A stretch of DNA of 64,000 nt, taken from the NCBI RefSeq assembly GCF_006717145.1, contig NZ_VFQF01000003.1:248001-312000 (forward strand). Direction: 5' to 3'. The position numbers were made by a program, and so were the translations under genes. The DNA is from Humibacillus xanthopallidus (GTDB lineage Bacteria > Actinomycetota > Actinomycetes > Actinomycetales > Dermatophilaceae). The notes beneath the pieces are model-generated. The model made no database searches and had not been told where the DNA came from. It worked only from the letters and a program-made list of their open reading frames with translations. Shown piece after piece: positions 30,516-41,167 of the stretch (the first letter of the stretch is position 1; each line of letters opens with the position of its first letter).

Positions 30516-30956
30516 TCACCGATCCCCGCGCCTGAGGTCGGGGAGGTCGGCCAGGGGCAGCTCGACCTCGCACTCGTAGTACCGCATCGCGAGCCGGTGC
30601 TCCTCCACGTCGATGCTGCCCTCACCGACGGCGATGACGTCGTTGAGCCAGAGGTGCGAGGCCGCGTCCGTCTGGAAGGTGAGCACGTGGACGCCGCGCC
30701 CGTCGGCCAGCGACGAGAGACCGGTCAGGGTGAAGAGGACGACCCCGCCGTCGACCGCGATGACGCCGCGGGCGTCCGGTGACGCGTAGCCCTCCCGGAT
30801 GCGCGGGAAGTTCGACCACGTCGCCGAGCCCGACAGGCGTCCGGTCAGCGTGCCCGTGCCCTGCCCGTAGATCCGGCCGTCGCGCCCGGACCCGGCTGCG
30901 ACCTCCTGGAGCAGCTCGTAGGTCCAGTGGGCATCGCACAGATGGTTGAGTCGCAT
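30516..30956 (-). CDS. DUF3237-family protein
   Basis: The 146-residue protein has the pattern of the DUF3237 family: [17 protein letters not shown] near residue 28, a beta-rich middle with [16 protein letters not shown], and YYECEVELP near the end. Function is unknown; members often sit in small-molecule metabolism loci. It is convergent with the Uma2 gene and lies 82 bp beyond the glycosidase start-distal side on the same strand. Confidence 0.75.
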   Translation of the reverse strand: MRLNHLCDAHWTYELLQEVAAGSGRDGRIYGQGTGTLTGRLSGSATWSNFPRIREGYASPDARGVIAVDGGVVLFTLTGLSSLADGRGVHVLTFQTDAASHLWLNDVIAVGEGSIDVEEHRLAMRYYECEVELPLADLPDLRRGDR

Positions 30957-31038
30957 CCCGACCTCCTCGGAGCGTCCGATCCTTCGACGGTACGCCGGTC
31001 AGCTCGGTCTGTGTGGTTGTCGCAAGACACGGGTGGTC

Positions 31039-32385
31039 TCAGCGCGGGTGGGCCGGTGCATCGCTGATCGGATACTCCTGCCCTGCAACGTATTTGGCGT
31101 GCAGCTCCGGCGTGCCACCCCCAGCGCGGATGACCTCGGCAAAGAAGCGGCCGGAGTCACGCACGGCGCGCTCCTGCGTCTCGTAGTCGAGTGCCACGAG
31201 GCCGAAGCGGGGCCCCTCGCCCTCGTTCCACTCCCAGTTGTCGACGAAGCACCAGTGGTAGTAGCGCTCGACCGGAACCCCTTGTGCCCGAACCTCGCTC
31301 AGCACCGAGAGGTGCTCCCAGAGGTAGCGTGACCGGAACGCGTCGGCGGCATCGCACGTGCCGTTCTCGGTCACCCAGACGGGCAGGCGGTAGGTCTCCC
31401 AGGCCCAGCGGGCCGTCTCACCGAGCCCGGCGGCATACACCTCCCACCCGAGGTCGTTGACGGGGACGCCGGGAGGGGTGCCGTCGTCGAAGCGCGTCAC
31501 CGTCGTGCGCGAGTAGTAGTTGAGCCCGAAGAAGTCGGCGTACGGGGCGCGCCCGTCGCCCGAGCCCGCTGGCAGCGCTGGTATGCCGGGTGGCCGGCGC
31601 AGCGGGAACGTGAACTCCCCTGTCGTCATGGCCCGCACGATGGCGCCCTGAAAGAGGTGGCGCATGGCCGGCGTCAGCGCGCGGTGCCAGGGGTTGCGTG
31701 GGTTGCCCGGCCGGAACGGCCGCAGGTGGTGCGCGACCCCGACCATCGTGCCTGGCCCGGGCTGGAGCGAGTGGATGAGGGCATAGGCGCGCAGGTGCGC
31801 GGCGGCCAGGACCCCGTAGACGCGCATGCCCTCGGTCAGGCTGCGGTGGCCGGGCGGGAAGTCACCGAAGACGTGCGCACCGGTGACGTAGACGTTGGGC
31901 TCGTTGATCGTCACCCACTCCGACACGAGGTCGCCGAGTCGCGCGACGACCTCGGCGACGAAACGCTCCCAGACCCAGAGGGCGCCAGGCGCGAGCCAGC
32001 CTCCGTCGCGCTCGAACCACAGCGGGTGGCTGAAGTGGTGCAGCGTGACGAGGGGCCGGATTCCCTTGTCGCCCAACAGTTCCAGCTCTGCGCGATAGCG
32101 CTCGAAGGCTGCGTCGTCCCACAGCCCGGGCCGGGGCTCGAGCCGCGCCCACTCGACGCTCAGGCGATAGACCTGGACGCCGAGCGAGGCCATCAGCGCG
32201 GTGTCCTCCCGCCATCGCCGCCAGTGGTCGGTGGCGCGTGCCGGGGTGGAGCCGTCGGCGATGGTGCCGGGCCGGCTCGCCCAGTCGCTCCAGTTGCTCT
32301 CGACCTCGCCGCCCTCGATCTGGGTCGCTGCACTCGCGACGCCGAGCAGCATCCCGTCGAGGCGGAAGCCGTCATCGGTGGCCAT
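31039..32385 (-). CDS. glycoside hydrolase family 1 beta-glucosidase-like enzyme
   Basis: The 448-residue enzyme has the GH1 acid/base Glu in TINEPN (E162) and the nucleophile in WVTENGT (E340), plus the family N-terminus with GVASAATQIEGG and the LNYYSRTTV segment. It likely hydrolyses beta-linked glucosides or galactosides in the cytoplasm, as no signal peptide is present. Its length is typical for GH1. No transporter or regulator gene lies beside it, so the substrate cannot be narrowed. Confidence 0.93.
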   Translation of the reverse strand: MATDDGFRLDGMLLGVASAATQIEGGEVESNWSDWASRPGTIADGSTPARATDHWRRWREDTALMASLGVQVYRLSVEWARLEPRPGLWDDAAFERYRAELELLGDKGIRPLVTLHHFSHPLWFERDGGWLAPGALWVWERFVAEVVARLGDLVSEWVTINEPNVYVTGAHVFGDFPPGHRSLTEGMRVYGVLAAAHLRAYALIHSLQPGPGTMVGVAHHLRPFRPGNPRNPWHRALTPAMRHLFQGAIVRAMTTGEFTFPLRRPPGIPALPAGSGDGRAPYADFFGLNYYSRTTVTRFDDGTPPGVPVNDLGWEVYAAGLGETARWAWETYRLPVWVTENGTCDAADAFRSRYLWEHLSVLSEVRAQGVPVERYYHWCFVDNWEWNEGEGPRFGLVALDYETQERAVRDSGRFFAEVIRAGGGTPELHAKYVAGQEYPISDAPAHPR

Positions 32386-32569
32386 GCGCTCACGCTACTG
32401 GGCGGCCGCTCAGGCTTCTGTCAGACAAGACGCCGCGGGCTTGGAGTTGGCTGGGAATGCTGCGTTTGCGGTATTCCGTCCGCCCTTCGCCCCTCCCACA
32501 GGTTGGTCGGGCACGAGGCTCGGCCCGAGGAACGGGGGCCTCGCCGAGAAGTACAGCAAGGGGAGAACG

Positions 32570-33055
32570 ATGAGGGTAGGAGCAGGACGAGCAGTCATGA
32601 CCGGCGTCGTCGCGTTGGGGCTGATGGGTCTCGCAGCAGGAGGGGCATCGGCCGCGCAGCCGATGAACGAGACCATCCACCAGACGCAGGACGTCACCGG
32701 CCAGGTGTTCACGTGCGCCGGAGGCGATCTCACGATCGACTCCGGGATGATCTCGATGGTTCAGCACGACAGCGTCGACGGCCAAGGGATCTTCCACATC
32801 ACCGCGACGGTGACGCCGAAGGACGTCGTGCTCAGCGACGCGGCCGGCAACACGTACTCCATCTCGGGGGCGCAGTGGTTCGGCGGCAAGGCGCTCAGTG
32901 AGGAGGAGCCGATCCTCTTCACCGACACGGAGCACTTCGTCATCCACGACGCCGCCGGCGGCGTCTACGCGAAGGTCCAGGCGGTGTCGCACTTCTCCGT
33001 CGACGGAGCGAGCTTCACCTTCGACAAGGGGTCGTGCGAGACGCCCCAGGACTGA
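32570..33055 (+). CDS. secreted protein of unknown function
   Basis: The 161-residue protein has a clear signal peptide (MRVGAGRAVMTGVVALGLMG and cleavage after GGASA, about residue 28). The mature part is beta-rich, with two cysteines (FTCAGGD and GSCETPQ) placed to form a disulfide linking its ends. AAGGGGAG before ATG 32570 decides the start. I recognise no family. It resembles small actinobacterial secreted beta-sandwich proteins. Confidence 0.8.
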   Translation: MRVGAGRAVMTGVVALGLMGLAAGGASAAQPMNETIHQTQDVTGQVFTCAGGDLTIDSGMISMVQHDSVDGQGIFHITATVTPKDVVLSDAAGNTYSISGAQWFGGKALSEEEPILFTDTEHFVIHDAAGGVYAKVQAVSHFSVDGASFTFDKGSCETPQD

Positions 33056-33100
33056 GCTCGGGGGGCCGCGGCGCTCGGGGGCCGCGGCACTCAGCTCCGT

Positions 33101-33170
33101 CGGCTCGGGGAGACCGGCTCGGGGGACCGGCTCGGGGGACCGGCTCGGGGGACCGGCTCGGGGGGACGGG
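33101..33170. repeat. 13-bp tandem repeat GGCTCGGGGGACC
   Basis: Units start at 33101 (14-bp variant), 33115, 33128, 33141 and 33154, the last one diverging into G-rich sequence. The block lies in the spacer before moeA. It is G-rich on the plus strand and likely arose by slippage; G-quadruplex formation is possible but untested. Confidence 0.85.
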
Positions 33171-33236
33171 GTTGGAGGATGGCTCGAGCGCCGGTCGGTG
33201 GGGACGCTCGGCCGCTGGTGCGGCACACTGGCGATC

Positions 33237-34442
33237 GTGAGCGCAGCTGCTGGACACCGGTCCGTCGCCGACCACCGAGCCGCGATCGCCGACCTGCTGG
33301 GTGACGGGACGACGGAGCGTGTCGCGCTCGACCGCCACGCCGCGGGGCGCCGCCTCGCCGCCGATCTCGTCGCGGCCGATGACCTGCCGCGCTTCGACAA
33401 CAGCGCCATGGACGGGTATGCCGTGTGCCCGGGCTCGCCGGACCAGCGCGCCTATCCCGTGGTCGGGGACGTGCCTGCAGGGTCGGCCCCGGACTTCGTG
33501 CTGGCCCCCGGCGAGGCCGCCCGGGTGATGACCGGCGCGCGGGTGCCCGAGGGCACGGTCGCCGTGGTCCCGGTGGAGCGCACCGACGCGAGCCCGACCG
33601 GGCCTGCCCCCGAACGGGTCACCATCGACGCCGACCCGACCCCCGGGCAGCACGTGCGTCCTCGCGGTGAGGACGTAAGGGCCGGATCGGTCCTTGCCGC
33701 AAGGGGATCCGCGGCCACGCCGGCCATCATCGCCCTCGGCCGCTCCGCCGGCTGCACGACCGCGGAGGTCCACGTGCCCACACGGGTCGCGGTCATCGCC
33801 ACCGGAGCCGAGCTGGCGCCCCCCGATGCCGACCCGGGCGACGGGGGCATCCACGAGTCCAACTCCGACATGGTCGCCGCCCTCGCGGAGGCAGCCGGGT
33901 GCGACGTCCGCCGCGCCGAGGTCTGCTCCGATGAGCCCTCCGAGCTGCGTGTCCTGCTCGACGCGCTCGACCTCGACCCCGACATCGACCTCGTCGTCAC
34001 GACGGGAGGCGTCAGCGCCGGTGCCTTCGAGGTCGTCCGCCAGGTCTGCGAGCCGCTGCCGGCCTTCGACTTCGTCCACCTCGCGATGCAGCCGGGCGGC
34101 CCCCAGGGTCTCGGCCGCTACGGCTCGACCCCGGTGGTCTGCCTGCCCGGCACCCCGGTCGGTGCCTTCGTCGCCTTCGAGGTCCTCGTCCGGCCGGGAC
34201 TCGACCGGCGCCACGGCGCGCCGCCGGCGCGACCCAGCCAGGCGGCATACCGCGGCAAGCCGAGGCGCACGCGAGCGGCACGCGTCCAGTTCGTCACGAG
34301 CGTGCTGCACGACGACGGCACCGTCACCGCGCCCGATGCGCGGCATCTGACGGCGCTCGCCGCCGCGAACTGCCTCATCGAGGTGCCCGAGGGCATTGAC
34401 CAGCTCATCGAGGGCGACGTCGTCACCGTGCACCTGCTGTGA
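33237..34442 (+). CDS. moeA: molybdopterin molybdenumtransferase
   Basis: The 401-residue protein has the MoeA order: RFDNSAMDGYAV near residue 55, MTGARVPEGTVAVVPVE near 98, and the MogA-like domain with VAVIATGAEL, HESNSDMV and TTGGVSAG. MoeA inserts molybdate into adenylylated molybdopterin. GTG at 33237 gives the expected length. It provides cofactor for the CoxSLM-type enzyme and any formate dehydrogenase served by FdhD. It stands as a single gene ahead of the ABC-F gene. Confidence 0.93.
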   Translation: MSAAAGHRSVADHRAAIADLLGDGTTERVALDRHAAGRRLAADLVAADDLPRFDNSAMDGYAVCPGSPDQRAYPVVGDVPAGSAPDFVLAPGEAARVMTGARVPEGTVAVVPVERTDASPTGPAPERVTIDADPTPGQHVRPRGEDVRAGSVLAARGSAATPAIIALGRSAGCTTAEVHVPTRVAVIATGAELAPPDADPGDGGIHESNSDMVAALAEAAGCDVRRAEVCSDEPSELRVLLDALDLDPDIDLVVTTGGVSAGAFEVVRQVCEPLPAFDFVHLAMQPGGPQGLGRYGSTPVVCLPGTPVGAFVAFEVLVRPGLDRRHGAPPARPSQAAYRGKPRRTRAARVQFVTSVLHDDGTVTAPDARHLTALAAANCLIEVPEGIDQLIEGDVVTVHLL

Positions 34443-34507
34443 CCGTGGCAGGGAACGTGGCCGAGAGCGTGTCAGAGGGCGCCCGCCCGCGCACCTAGGC
34501 TGGCCCT

Positions 34508-36145
<1,638 letters not shown>

Positions 36146-36169
36146 CCCTCGCGGTCGCCCGGGCTGCGT

Positions 36170-36255
36170 GCCGACGGACCGCCACGAGCGGGTGCGCAGT
36201 GGCGTCGGCACGCCTCAGTCCGGTGTCGTGCGACGCCTCGTGGCGGTCCGTCGGC
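36170..36255 (+). terminator. 19-bp perfect inverted repeat after the ABC-F gene
   Basis: GCCGACGGACCGCCACGAG (36170-36188) is mirrored exactly at 36237-36255. Inside, GGCGTCGGCACG pairs imperfectly with CGTGCGACGCC, so nearly the whole 86 bases can fold. It begins 24 bp after the ABC-F stop codon. It has no T-run, as is common in high-GC actinobacteria, so its role as a terminator is inferred. Confidence 0.7.
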
Positions 36256-36438
36256 TCAGCTCCACCAGGCGAGCACCCTGCTTCCGTCACCGCGCGACCC
36301 GTTGGCGTATGCCGTCGAGTGCCGTCGAGCGCGCCCGTCGCGTCACCTCGACCTGCACGTGTGTCGATTTTGAGCCCGCCCGTTCGTCATGGAGGTGTGC
36401 GGTCACCGGCCGGCGATCGCGAAGCAACGGAGGTCATC

Positions 36439-36789
36439 ATGAGTCACCCCATCGTCCACGCCGAGATTCGCTCCAGCGACCCCGACGCGACGCGCGCCTT
36501 CTTCGGCGACCTGTTCGGCTGGACCTACCCCACCGAGGGCGCCCTTCCGGGCTACACCTTCGTCGAGACGGGCGTGCCGGGCGCGCTGTACACCGCCATC
36601 AGCCCTCTCCAGGGCGACAGCGACCTCGTCACGTTCTTCGTCGGCGTCGACGACATGGCCGAGTCCATCGCCAACACGGTCCGGCTCGGCGGGCGGGTCG
36701 TGCAGGAGCCGGTCACCGTCCCGGGTGTCGCGTTCGCCCTGATAGCCGACCCCCAGGGTCACGTCGTGGGCCTGGCCCAGCAGCTCTGA
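36439..36789 (+). CDS. VOC/glyoxalase-like protein
   Basis: The 116-residue protein has the vicinal-oxygen-chelate pattern of paired beta-alpha-beta modules: HAEIRSSDPDATRAFFGDLFGW at the start and FALIADPQGHVVGL at the end. Only some metal ligands are apparent, so enzymatic activity is uncertain. GGAGGTC lies a few bases before ATG 36439, which favours this start over a longer upstream frame. It is a stand-alone gene. Confidence 0.83.
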   Translation: MSHPIVHAEIRSSDPDATRAFFGDLFGWTYPTEGALPGYTFVETGVPGALYTAISPLQGDSDLVTFFVGVDDMAESIANTVRLGGRVVQEPVTVPGVAFALIADPQGHVVGLAQQL

Positions 36790-36882
36790 ACCGAAGCAGT
36801 CCTCACACCTCCGGGTCAGCCGCGCACCGTCTCCGAGGGGTCGCTGATCTCGAGGTGTGCGGCTGGCCGTCAGGTGTGCCGC

Positions 36883-37221
36883 TCAGCCGGGCGACTGGGT
36901 CTCGTCGGCGACCCACGGGCCGAGCGGCGGGTCCCAGCGGCGCACGACACGGCGCAGCACGTAGCCGCCCTGCCAGTAGGGGTCCTGGTCGAAGGTCTCG
37001 GTCACGTCGGCGACGGACTCGCCCGACACGATGATGAGCGCCGCGTTGCGCGGCTCCTGGTCGGTCGGCTCACCCTCGCTGAGCTCGTCGATGCCTTCCT
37101 GGTACATCCCACCGACGAGCAAGCCGGGCAGCCCCATGAGCCACTCGCGGTGCTCGGGCCGGATCGTCAGCATCTCCGAGTTGTCGTCGGGGTAGGTGTA
37201 GTGGATCGCGAAGATGGCCAC
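36883..37221 (-). CDS. YciI-like protein
   Basis: The 112-residue protein begins VAIFAIHYTYPDD and has the YciI/YCII pattern of a ferredoxin-like fold (REWLMGLPGLLVGGM, ALIIVSGESVADV, DPYWQGGYVL). The conserved His-Asp pair of the family is partly recognisable (HREW). Function is unknown; relatives act in muconolactone-like chemistry. GTG at 37221 with AAGGA upstream sets the start. It lies 14 bp downstream of fdhD and is likely cotranscribed. Confidence 0.8.
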   Translation of the reverse strand: MAIFAIHYTYPDDNSEMLTIRPEHREWLMGLPGLLVGGMYQEGIDELSEGEPTDQEPRNAALIIVSGESVADVTETFDQDPYWQGGYVLRRVVRRWDPPLGPWVADETQSPG

Positions 37222-37235
37222 GGTGGTCCTTCCGG

Positions 37236-38084
37236 TCAGGTGGTCGTGACGCGGTGCGCGCCGGCATAGACGTTGAGGCGGGTGCCTCGCACAAAACCCA
37301 GCAGGGTCATCCCGGCATCCTCGGCGCACTCGACGGCGAGTGACGAGGGCGCCGAAACGGCTGCCAGACAGGGGATTCCGGCCATGATGGCCTTCTGGGT
37401 CAGCTCGAAGGACGCCCGGCCCGAGACGACGAGCACGCACCCGACGCCAGGCACCCGGCCGTTCTGCAGCGCCCAGCCGACGACCTTGTCGACGGCGTTG
37501 TGGCGCCCGACGTCCTCGCGCACGACGAGCAGCTCGCCGTCGGCGCTGAAGAGGCCCGCCGCGTGCAGCCCGCCCGTCTTGTCGAAGGACCGCTGCTCGG
37601 CCCGCAGCGCGTCCGGCAGCGAGACCACGACCTTGGCGGCGAACTCCGTCGCGTCGGCCCGCACGTCGAAGGCCGACTGTGCGCGCAGCTGCTCGATGCT
37701 CGCCTTGCCGCACACGCCGCAGGAGGAGTTCGTGAAGAAGGCCCGCGTCGCCGACGCGTCGGGTGGAGTGACGCCCGCTGCGAGGGTCACGTCGATGACG
37801 TTGTAGGTGTTCTCGTCGAAGCCGCTCTCACCGGAGACGACGGCGCCCTCGCAGTAGCGCGCGAGCGCGATGTCGTCGGCCGACCGGATGAGGCCCTCGG
37901 TCAGCAGGAAGCCGTGGACGAGCTCGATGTCGTGCCCCGGCGTGCGCATCGTGACGGTCAGCGGGCTGCCGCCCACGCGCAGCTCGAGCGGCTCCTCCAC
38001 GGTGAGCGTGTCGGGGCGGGTCGCCGTCGCAGCGGTCCTGACGTCGATCGTCGTGACCTTCCGCCGCACCGTCACTCGTCCCAT
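37236..38084 (-). CDS. fdhD: FdhD sulfurtransferase for formate dehydrogenase
   Basis: The 282-residue protein has the CxxC motif in SSCGVCGKAS (C122 and C125) and the VREDVGRHNAVDKVVG segment. FdhD takes sulfur from a cysteine desulfurase and passes it to the molybdenum cofactor of formate dehydrogenase. No formate dehydrogenase gene is in the window, so the partner is elsewhere or the protein serves another molybdoenzyme. ATG 38084 gives family length; the longer frame upstream lies antisense to mobA. It is divergent from mobA, with 25 bp between starts. Confidence 0.93.
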   Translation of the reverse strand: MGRVTVRRKVTTIDVRTAATATRPDTLTVEEPLELRVGGSPLTVTMRTPGHDIELVHGFLLTEGLIRSADDIALARYCEGAVVSGESGFDENTYNVIDVTLAAGVTPPDASATRAFFTNSSCGVCGKASIEQLRAQSAFDVRADATEFAAKVVVSLPDALRAEQRSFDKTGGLHAAGLFSADGELLVVREDVGRHNAVDKVVGWALQNGRVPGVGCVLVVSGRASFELTQKAIMAGIPCLAAVSAPSSLAVECAEDAGMTLLGFVRGTRLNVYAGAHRVTTT

Positions 38085-38109
38085 GGGGCCAGCGTGCCAG
38101 ACTCCCCTC

Positions 38110-38724
38110 GTGGAGCCGAGCCCACCCGTCCTGCCGTATGCCGTGAGCGTCCTCGTGCTCACCGGTGGCGCTTCGCGACGCATGGGCAGCCACAAGCCGT
38201 CGCTCGAGGTCGGTGGCCTCCCCATGGTGGTGCGCGTGCTCGAGGCTGCGCGACCCCGCCCCGTGCTCGTCGTCGGGCGGGCTGACGACGTGCCGGACGG
38301 CATACCCCGGCTCGTGGAGGACCCGCCCGGGGGAGGACCCGTGGCCGCGATCGCCGCGGGCGTGCGGCAGCTGCCCGCGGAGACCGAGGTCGTCGTCGTG
38401 CTCGCGGCCGACCTGCCCTTCGTCAGCGCGGCTCACCTCGACCGGCTCGTGAGCGCGGCCACCTGCGACCAGCCGGCGGCCGGCGCCGTCACGGTCGACG
38501 CGGCCGGACGCCGGAACTGGCTCTGCTCGGCCTGGCCACGCGCCGCGCTGGCCGCCGCGCTCGACCGCCTCGAGGACCCGTCGGGGCGCAGCATGCGCGA
38601 CCTCGCGGCAGGCCTGCGACCGCGCGAGGTCGCCGACCTCGACGGCGTCGCCGACGACGTCGACACCCCGTCGGACCTCGAGGAGGCACGCCGCCGGGAT
38701 GGCGCGGAGGGATCACCCACCTGA
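38110..38724 (+). CDS. mobA: molybdenum cofactor guanylyltransferase
   Basis: The 204-residue protein has VLVLTGGASRRMGSHKPSL near residue 14, then GGGPVAAIAAG and AADLPFVSAAHL, which is the MobA pattern. MobA adds GMP to molybdenum cofactor for DMSO reductase-family enzymes such as formate dehydrogenase, which suits the divergent fdhD. Compared with mocA at 13.2 kb it is shorter and lacks the VPGHPALIGR segment. GTG 38110 is the chosen start. Confidence 0.9.
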   Translation: MEPSPPVLPYAVSVLVLTGGASRRMGSHKPSLEVGGLPMVVRVLEAARPRPVLVVGRADDVPDGIPRLVEDPPGGGPVAAIAAGVRQLPAETEVVVVLAADLPFVSAAHLDRLVSAATCDQPAAGAVTVDAAGRRNWLCSAWPRAALAAALDRLEDPSGRSMRDLAAGLRPREVADLDGVADDVDTPSDLEEARRRDGAEGSPT

Positions 38725-38873
38725 AGGCTGGGAGATCGACCAAGTCAGCCCCAACCGCGAATCTCCCTGTGCCCAAGTGCTACTCCGAGTTCGGCCCGCA
38801 TTTGGCAAAGAGTTGGTAAGGGACGTTGACCGACATTTCGGGCTCCTGCGACTGTCAGCCGTCCCCATCGTGA

Positions 38874-38890
38874 GTCTCATCACCTGAGAC
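38874..38890. promoter_or_regulatory. GTCTCA/TGAGAC inverted repeat before the M4 protease gene
   Basis: Six-base arms at 38874-38879 and 38885-38890 flank five bases, 48 bp before the protease start. A TTGACC hexamer lies upstream at 38826, without a good partner hexamer. It could be an operator or part of the leader; evidence is weak. Confidence 0.35.
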
Positions 38891-38937
38891 GGCGGACTCC
38901 ACCAGCGGCGGATGCCGCATGTCGACAGGAGCAATCA

Positions 38938-40998
38938 GTGAAGCGATTGAAGTCTGGGCTCGCGACCGGGGGCCTGCTGGCCCTTGCGCTGGCCATCTCG
39001 CCGGCGATCCCGGCGGGCGCGGCCTCCGCGGCGTCGGGCGGCAAGGGCCCGGCGCCGGAGTCACAGAGCCTCAAGACCGTCGAGCAGTCCAAGGCGGCGA
39101 GCTCGGCCAAGGCGCTCGGCCTCGCCTCCGGCGAGCAGCTGACCGTGAAGTCCGTCATCACCGACCCAAGTGGTGCGACGCACGTGCGCTACGAGCGCAC
39201 CATCGACGGCCTGCGCGTCGTCGGGGGCGACTTCGTGTCGCACCGCGACGCCTCCGGTGCCGTCAAGAGCGTGACGTGGAACGTCCGCAAGAGCGTCACC
39301 CCGGCCACGACGACGCCGAAGATCTCCAAGAGCACGGCCCAGCAGGCCGGCCTCGCGGCAGCCAAGGCCAACAACGAGAAGTCCACCGCCGGTGAGCTCG
39401 TCGTCTACCAGGGCGCCAAGGCGCCGACGCTCGCCTACGAGGTCGTCACCGAGGGCATCAAGGCCGACCAGACGCCGACCCGCCTGCACACGATCGTCGA
39501 CGCGGTGACCGGCAAGACGCTGACGAGCTGGGACGACATCAAGGAGGGCACCGGCAACGGCATCTTCGTCGGCACCGTGTCGCTCGCGACCTCGGGCAGC
39601 AGCGGCGCCTACACGATGAAGGACACGCACGGGAACTATGCGACCGACCTCAACCAGGCCACCTCCGGCACGGGGACGACCTTCACCGACGCCGACGACG
39701 TCTGGGGCAACGGCTCGCAGAGCAGCCGCCAGTCGGCCGCGGTCGACGCTCACTACGGCGCCGGCAAGACCTACGACTACTACAACACCCAGCTCGGCCG
39801 CGCCGGCATCTGGAACAACGGCACCGGTGCCCGCAGCCGCGTCCACTACGGCCAGAACTACGTCAACGCCTTCTGGGACGGCACCCAGATGACCTACGGC
39901 GACGGCGCGAGCAACGCCGCCCCGCTCGTCGAGCTCGACGTCGCCGGCCACGAGATGAGCCACGGCGTCACCGAGAACACCGCCGGCCTCAACTACTCCG
40001 GCGACGCGGGCGGCCTCAACGAGGCGACGTCCGACATCTTTGGCACGGCCGTCGAGTGGTACGCCAACAACCCCAGTGACACGCCGGACTACCTCATCGG
40101 TGAGGAGATCAACCTCAACGGCAACGGGACCCCGCTGCGCTACATGGACAAGCCGAGCAAGGACGGCGCGTCGAAGGACTGCTGGAGCTCCAGCCTCGGC
40201 GGCCTCGACCCGCACTACTCGAGCGGCCCGCTCAACCACTGGTACTACCTCGCCTCGGAGGGCTCGGGCGCCAAGACGATCAACGGCGTCAGCTACAACA
40301 GCCCGACGTGCAACGGCGCGACGGTGACCGGCATCACCCACGCCAAGGTCGAGAAGATCTGGTACCGCACGCTCTCGACCTACCTCACCTCGTCGAGCAC
40401 CTACGCCTCGGCCCGCACCGGCGTCATCAAGGCGGCGAAGGACCTCTACGGCGCCGGCTCGGCCGAGTGCACCGCGGTCGACTCCGCGATGGCGGCGATC
40501 TCGGCGCCCGCGAGCACCGAGACGTGCGGCGGCACGACCCCGCCGCCCACCGGCGGGTCGCTGACCAACGGTGGCTTCGAGTCGGGTCAGACCGGCTGGA
40601 CCGGGACGTCGGGCCCGATCACGAACAACACGGGCCGCCCGGCCCACAGCGGTTCGTGGAAGCTCTGGCTCGGCGGCAACGGCACGACGGCCTCCGAGAA
40701 CGAGTCGCAGACCTTCGCGGTGCCGTCGACGGCCTCGTCGCCGACCCTCACCTACTGGGTCCGCATCGACACGTCCGAGACGACGACCTCGTCGGCCTAC
40801 GACAAGGCGACCGTCTCGCTCAACGGCACGACGGTGAAGAGCTACTCCAACCTCTCGACGCCCAAGTCGTCCTACGTCCAGGTCAGCGTCGACCTCACCG
40901 CCTACAAGGGCACGAACGTCACGCTGAAGTTCGCCGCCACCGAGGACTCGTCGCTCCAGACGAGCTTCGTCTTCGACGACGTCGCGACCAGCTTCTGA
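38938..40998 (+). CDS. secreted M4 (thermolysin-like) metalloprotease
   Basis: The 686-residue preproenzyme has a signal peptide (cleavage near residue 28), an FTP/PepSY propeptide (about 45-190) and a catalytic domain with zinc ligands HEMSH (338-342) and the third ligand E362 in NEATSD. The M4 C-terminal helical domain (to about 525) contains the active-site His region (DPHYSSGPLNHWYYL). After a PPPTGG linker, residues 545-686 form a beta-sandwich of carbohydrate-binding or P-domain type (NGGFESGQTGW). GTG 38938 with AGGAG upstream is the start. Confidence 0.93.
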   Translation: MKRLKSGLATGGLLALALAISPAIPAGAASAASGGKGPAPESQSLKTVEQSKAASSAKALGLASGEQLTVKSVITDPSGATHVRYERTIDGLRVVGGDFVSHRDASGAVKSVTWNVRKSVTPATTTPKISKSTAQQAGLAAAKANNEKSTAGELVVYQGAKAPTLAYEVVTEGIKADQTPTRLHTIVDAVTGKTLTSWDDIKEGTGNGIFVGTVSLATSGSSGAYTMKDTHGNYATDLNQATSGTGTTFTDADDVWGNGSQSSRQSAAVDAHYGAGKTYDYYNTQLGRAGIWNNGTGARSRVHYGQNYVNAFWDGTQMTYGDGASNAAPLVELDVAGHEMSHGVTENTAGLNYSGDAGGLNEATSDIFGTAVEWYANNPSDTPDYLIGEEINLNGNGTPLRYMDKPSKDGASKDCWSSSLGGLDPHYSSGPLNHWYYLASEGSGAKTINGVSYNSPTCNGATVTGITHAKVEKIWYRTLSTYLTSSSTYASARTGVIKAAKDLYGAGSAECTAVDSAMAAISAPASTETCGGTTPPPTGGSLTNGGFESGQTGWTGTSGPITNNTGRPAHSGSWKLWLGGNGTTASENESQTFAVPSTASSPTLTYWVRIDTSETTTSSAYDKATVSLNGTTVKSYSNLSTPKSSYVQVSVDLTAYKGTNVTLKFAATEDSSLQTSFVFDDVATSF

Positions 40999-41056
40999 CC
41001 GGTCGCGTCACCCGCTCCACCTGCGTCACGCAGGGCACGGACTGCACCACAGACTG

Positions 41057-41099
41057 ACGGCCGGTATGCCGCTCGCTCCCTTGGCGGCATACCGGCCGT
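41057..41099. terminator. perfect 16-bp hairpin containing GGTATGCC/GGCATACC
   Basis: ACGGCCGGTATGCCGC (41057-41072) pairs perfectly with 41084-41099 over an 11-base loop. It lies between the M4 protease gene and the convergent lipoprotein gene and should end both transcripts. It reuses the GTATGCC heptamer, like the hairpin at 18.8 kb. Confidence 0.72.
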
Positions 41100-41167
41100 T
41101 GCCGTCGTGGCGGGCTCAGCGGGCACACCAGGCTCAGCGGGCACGCGGCCCGGGACTGGTCCGGGGG

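Noticed and set aside
39061-40647. Long minus-strand frame opposite the M4 protease gene
   Set aside because: The M4 protease motifs on the plus strand account for the region. The antisense frame has shadow composition.
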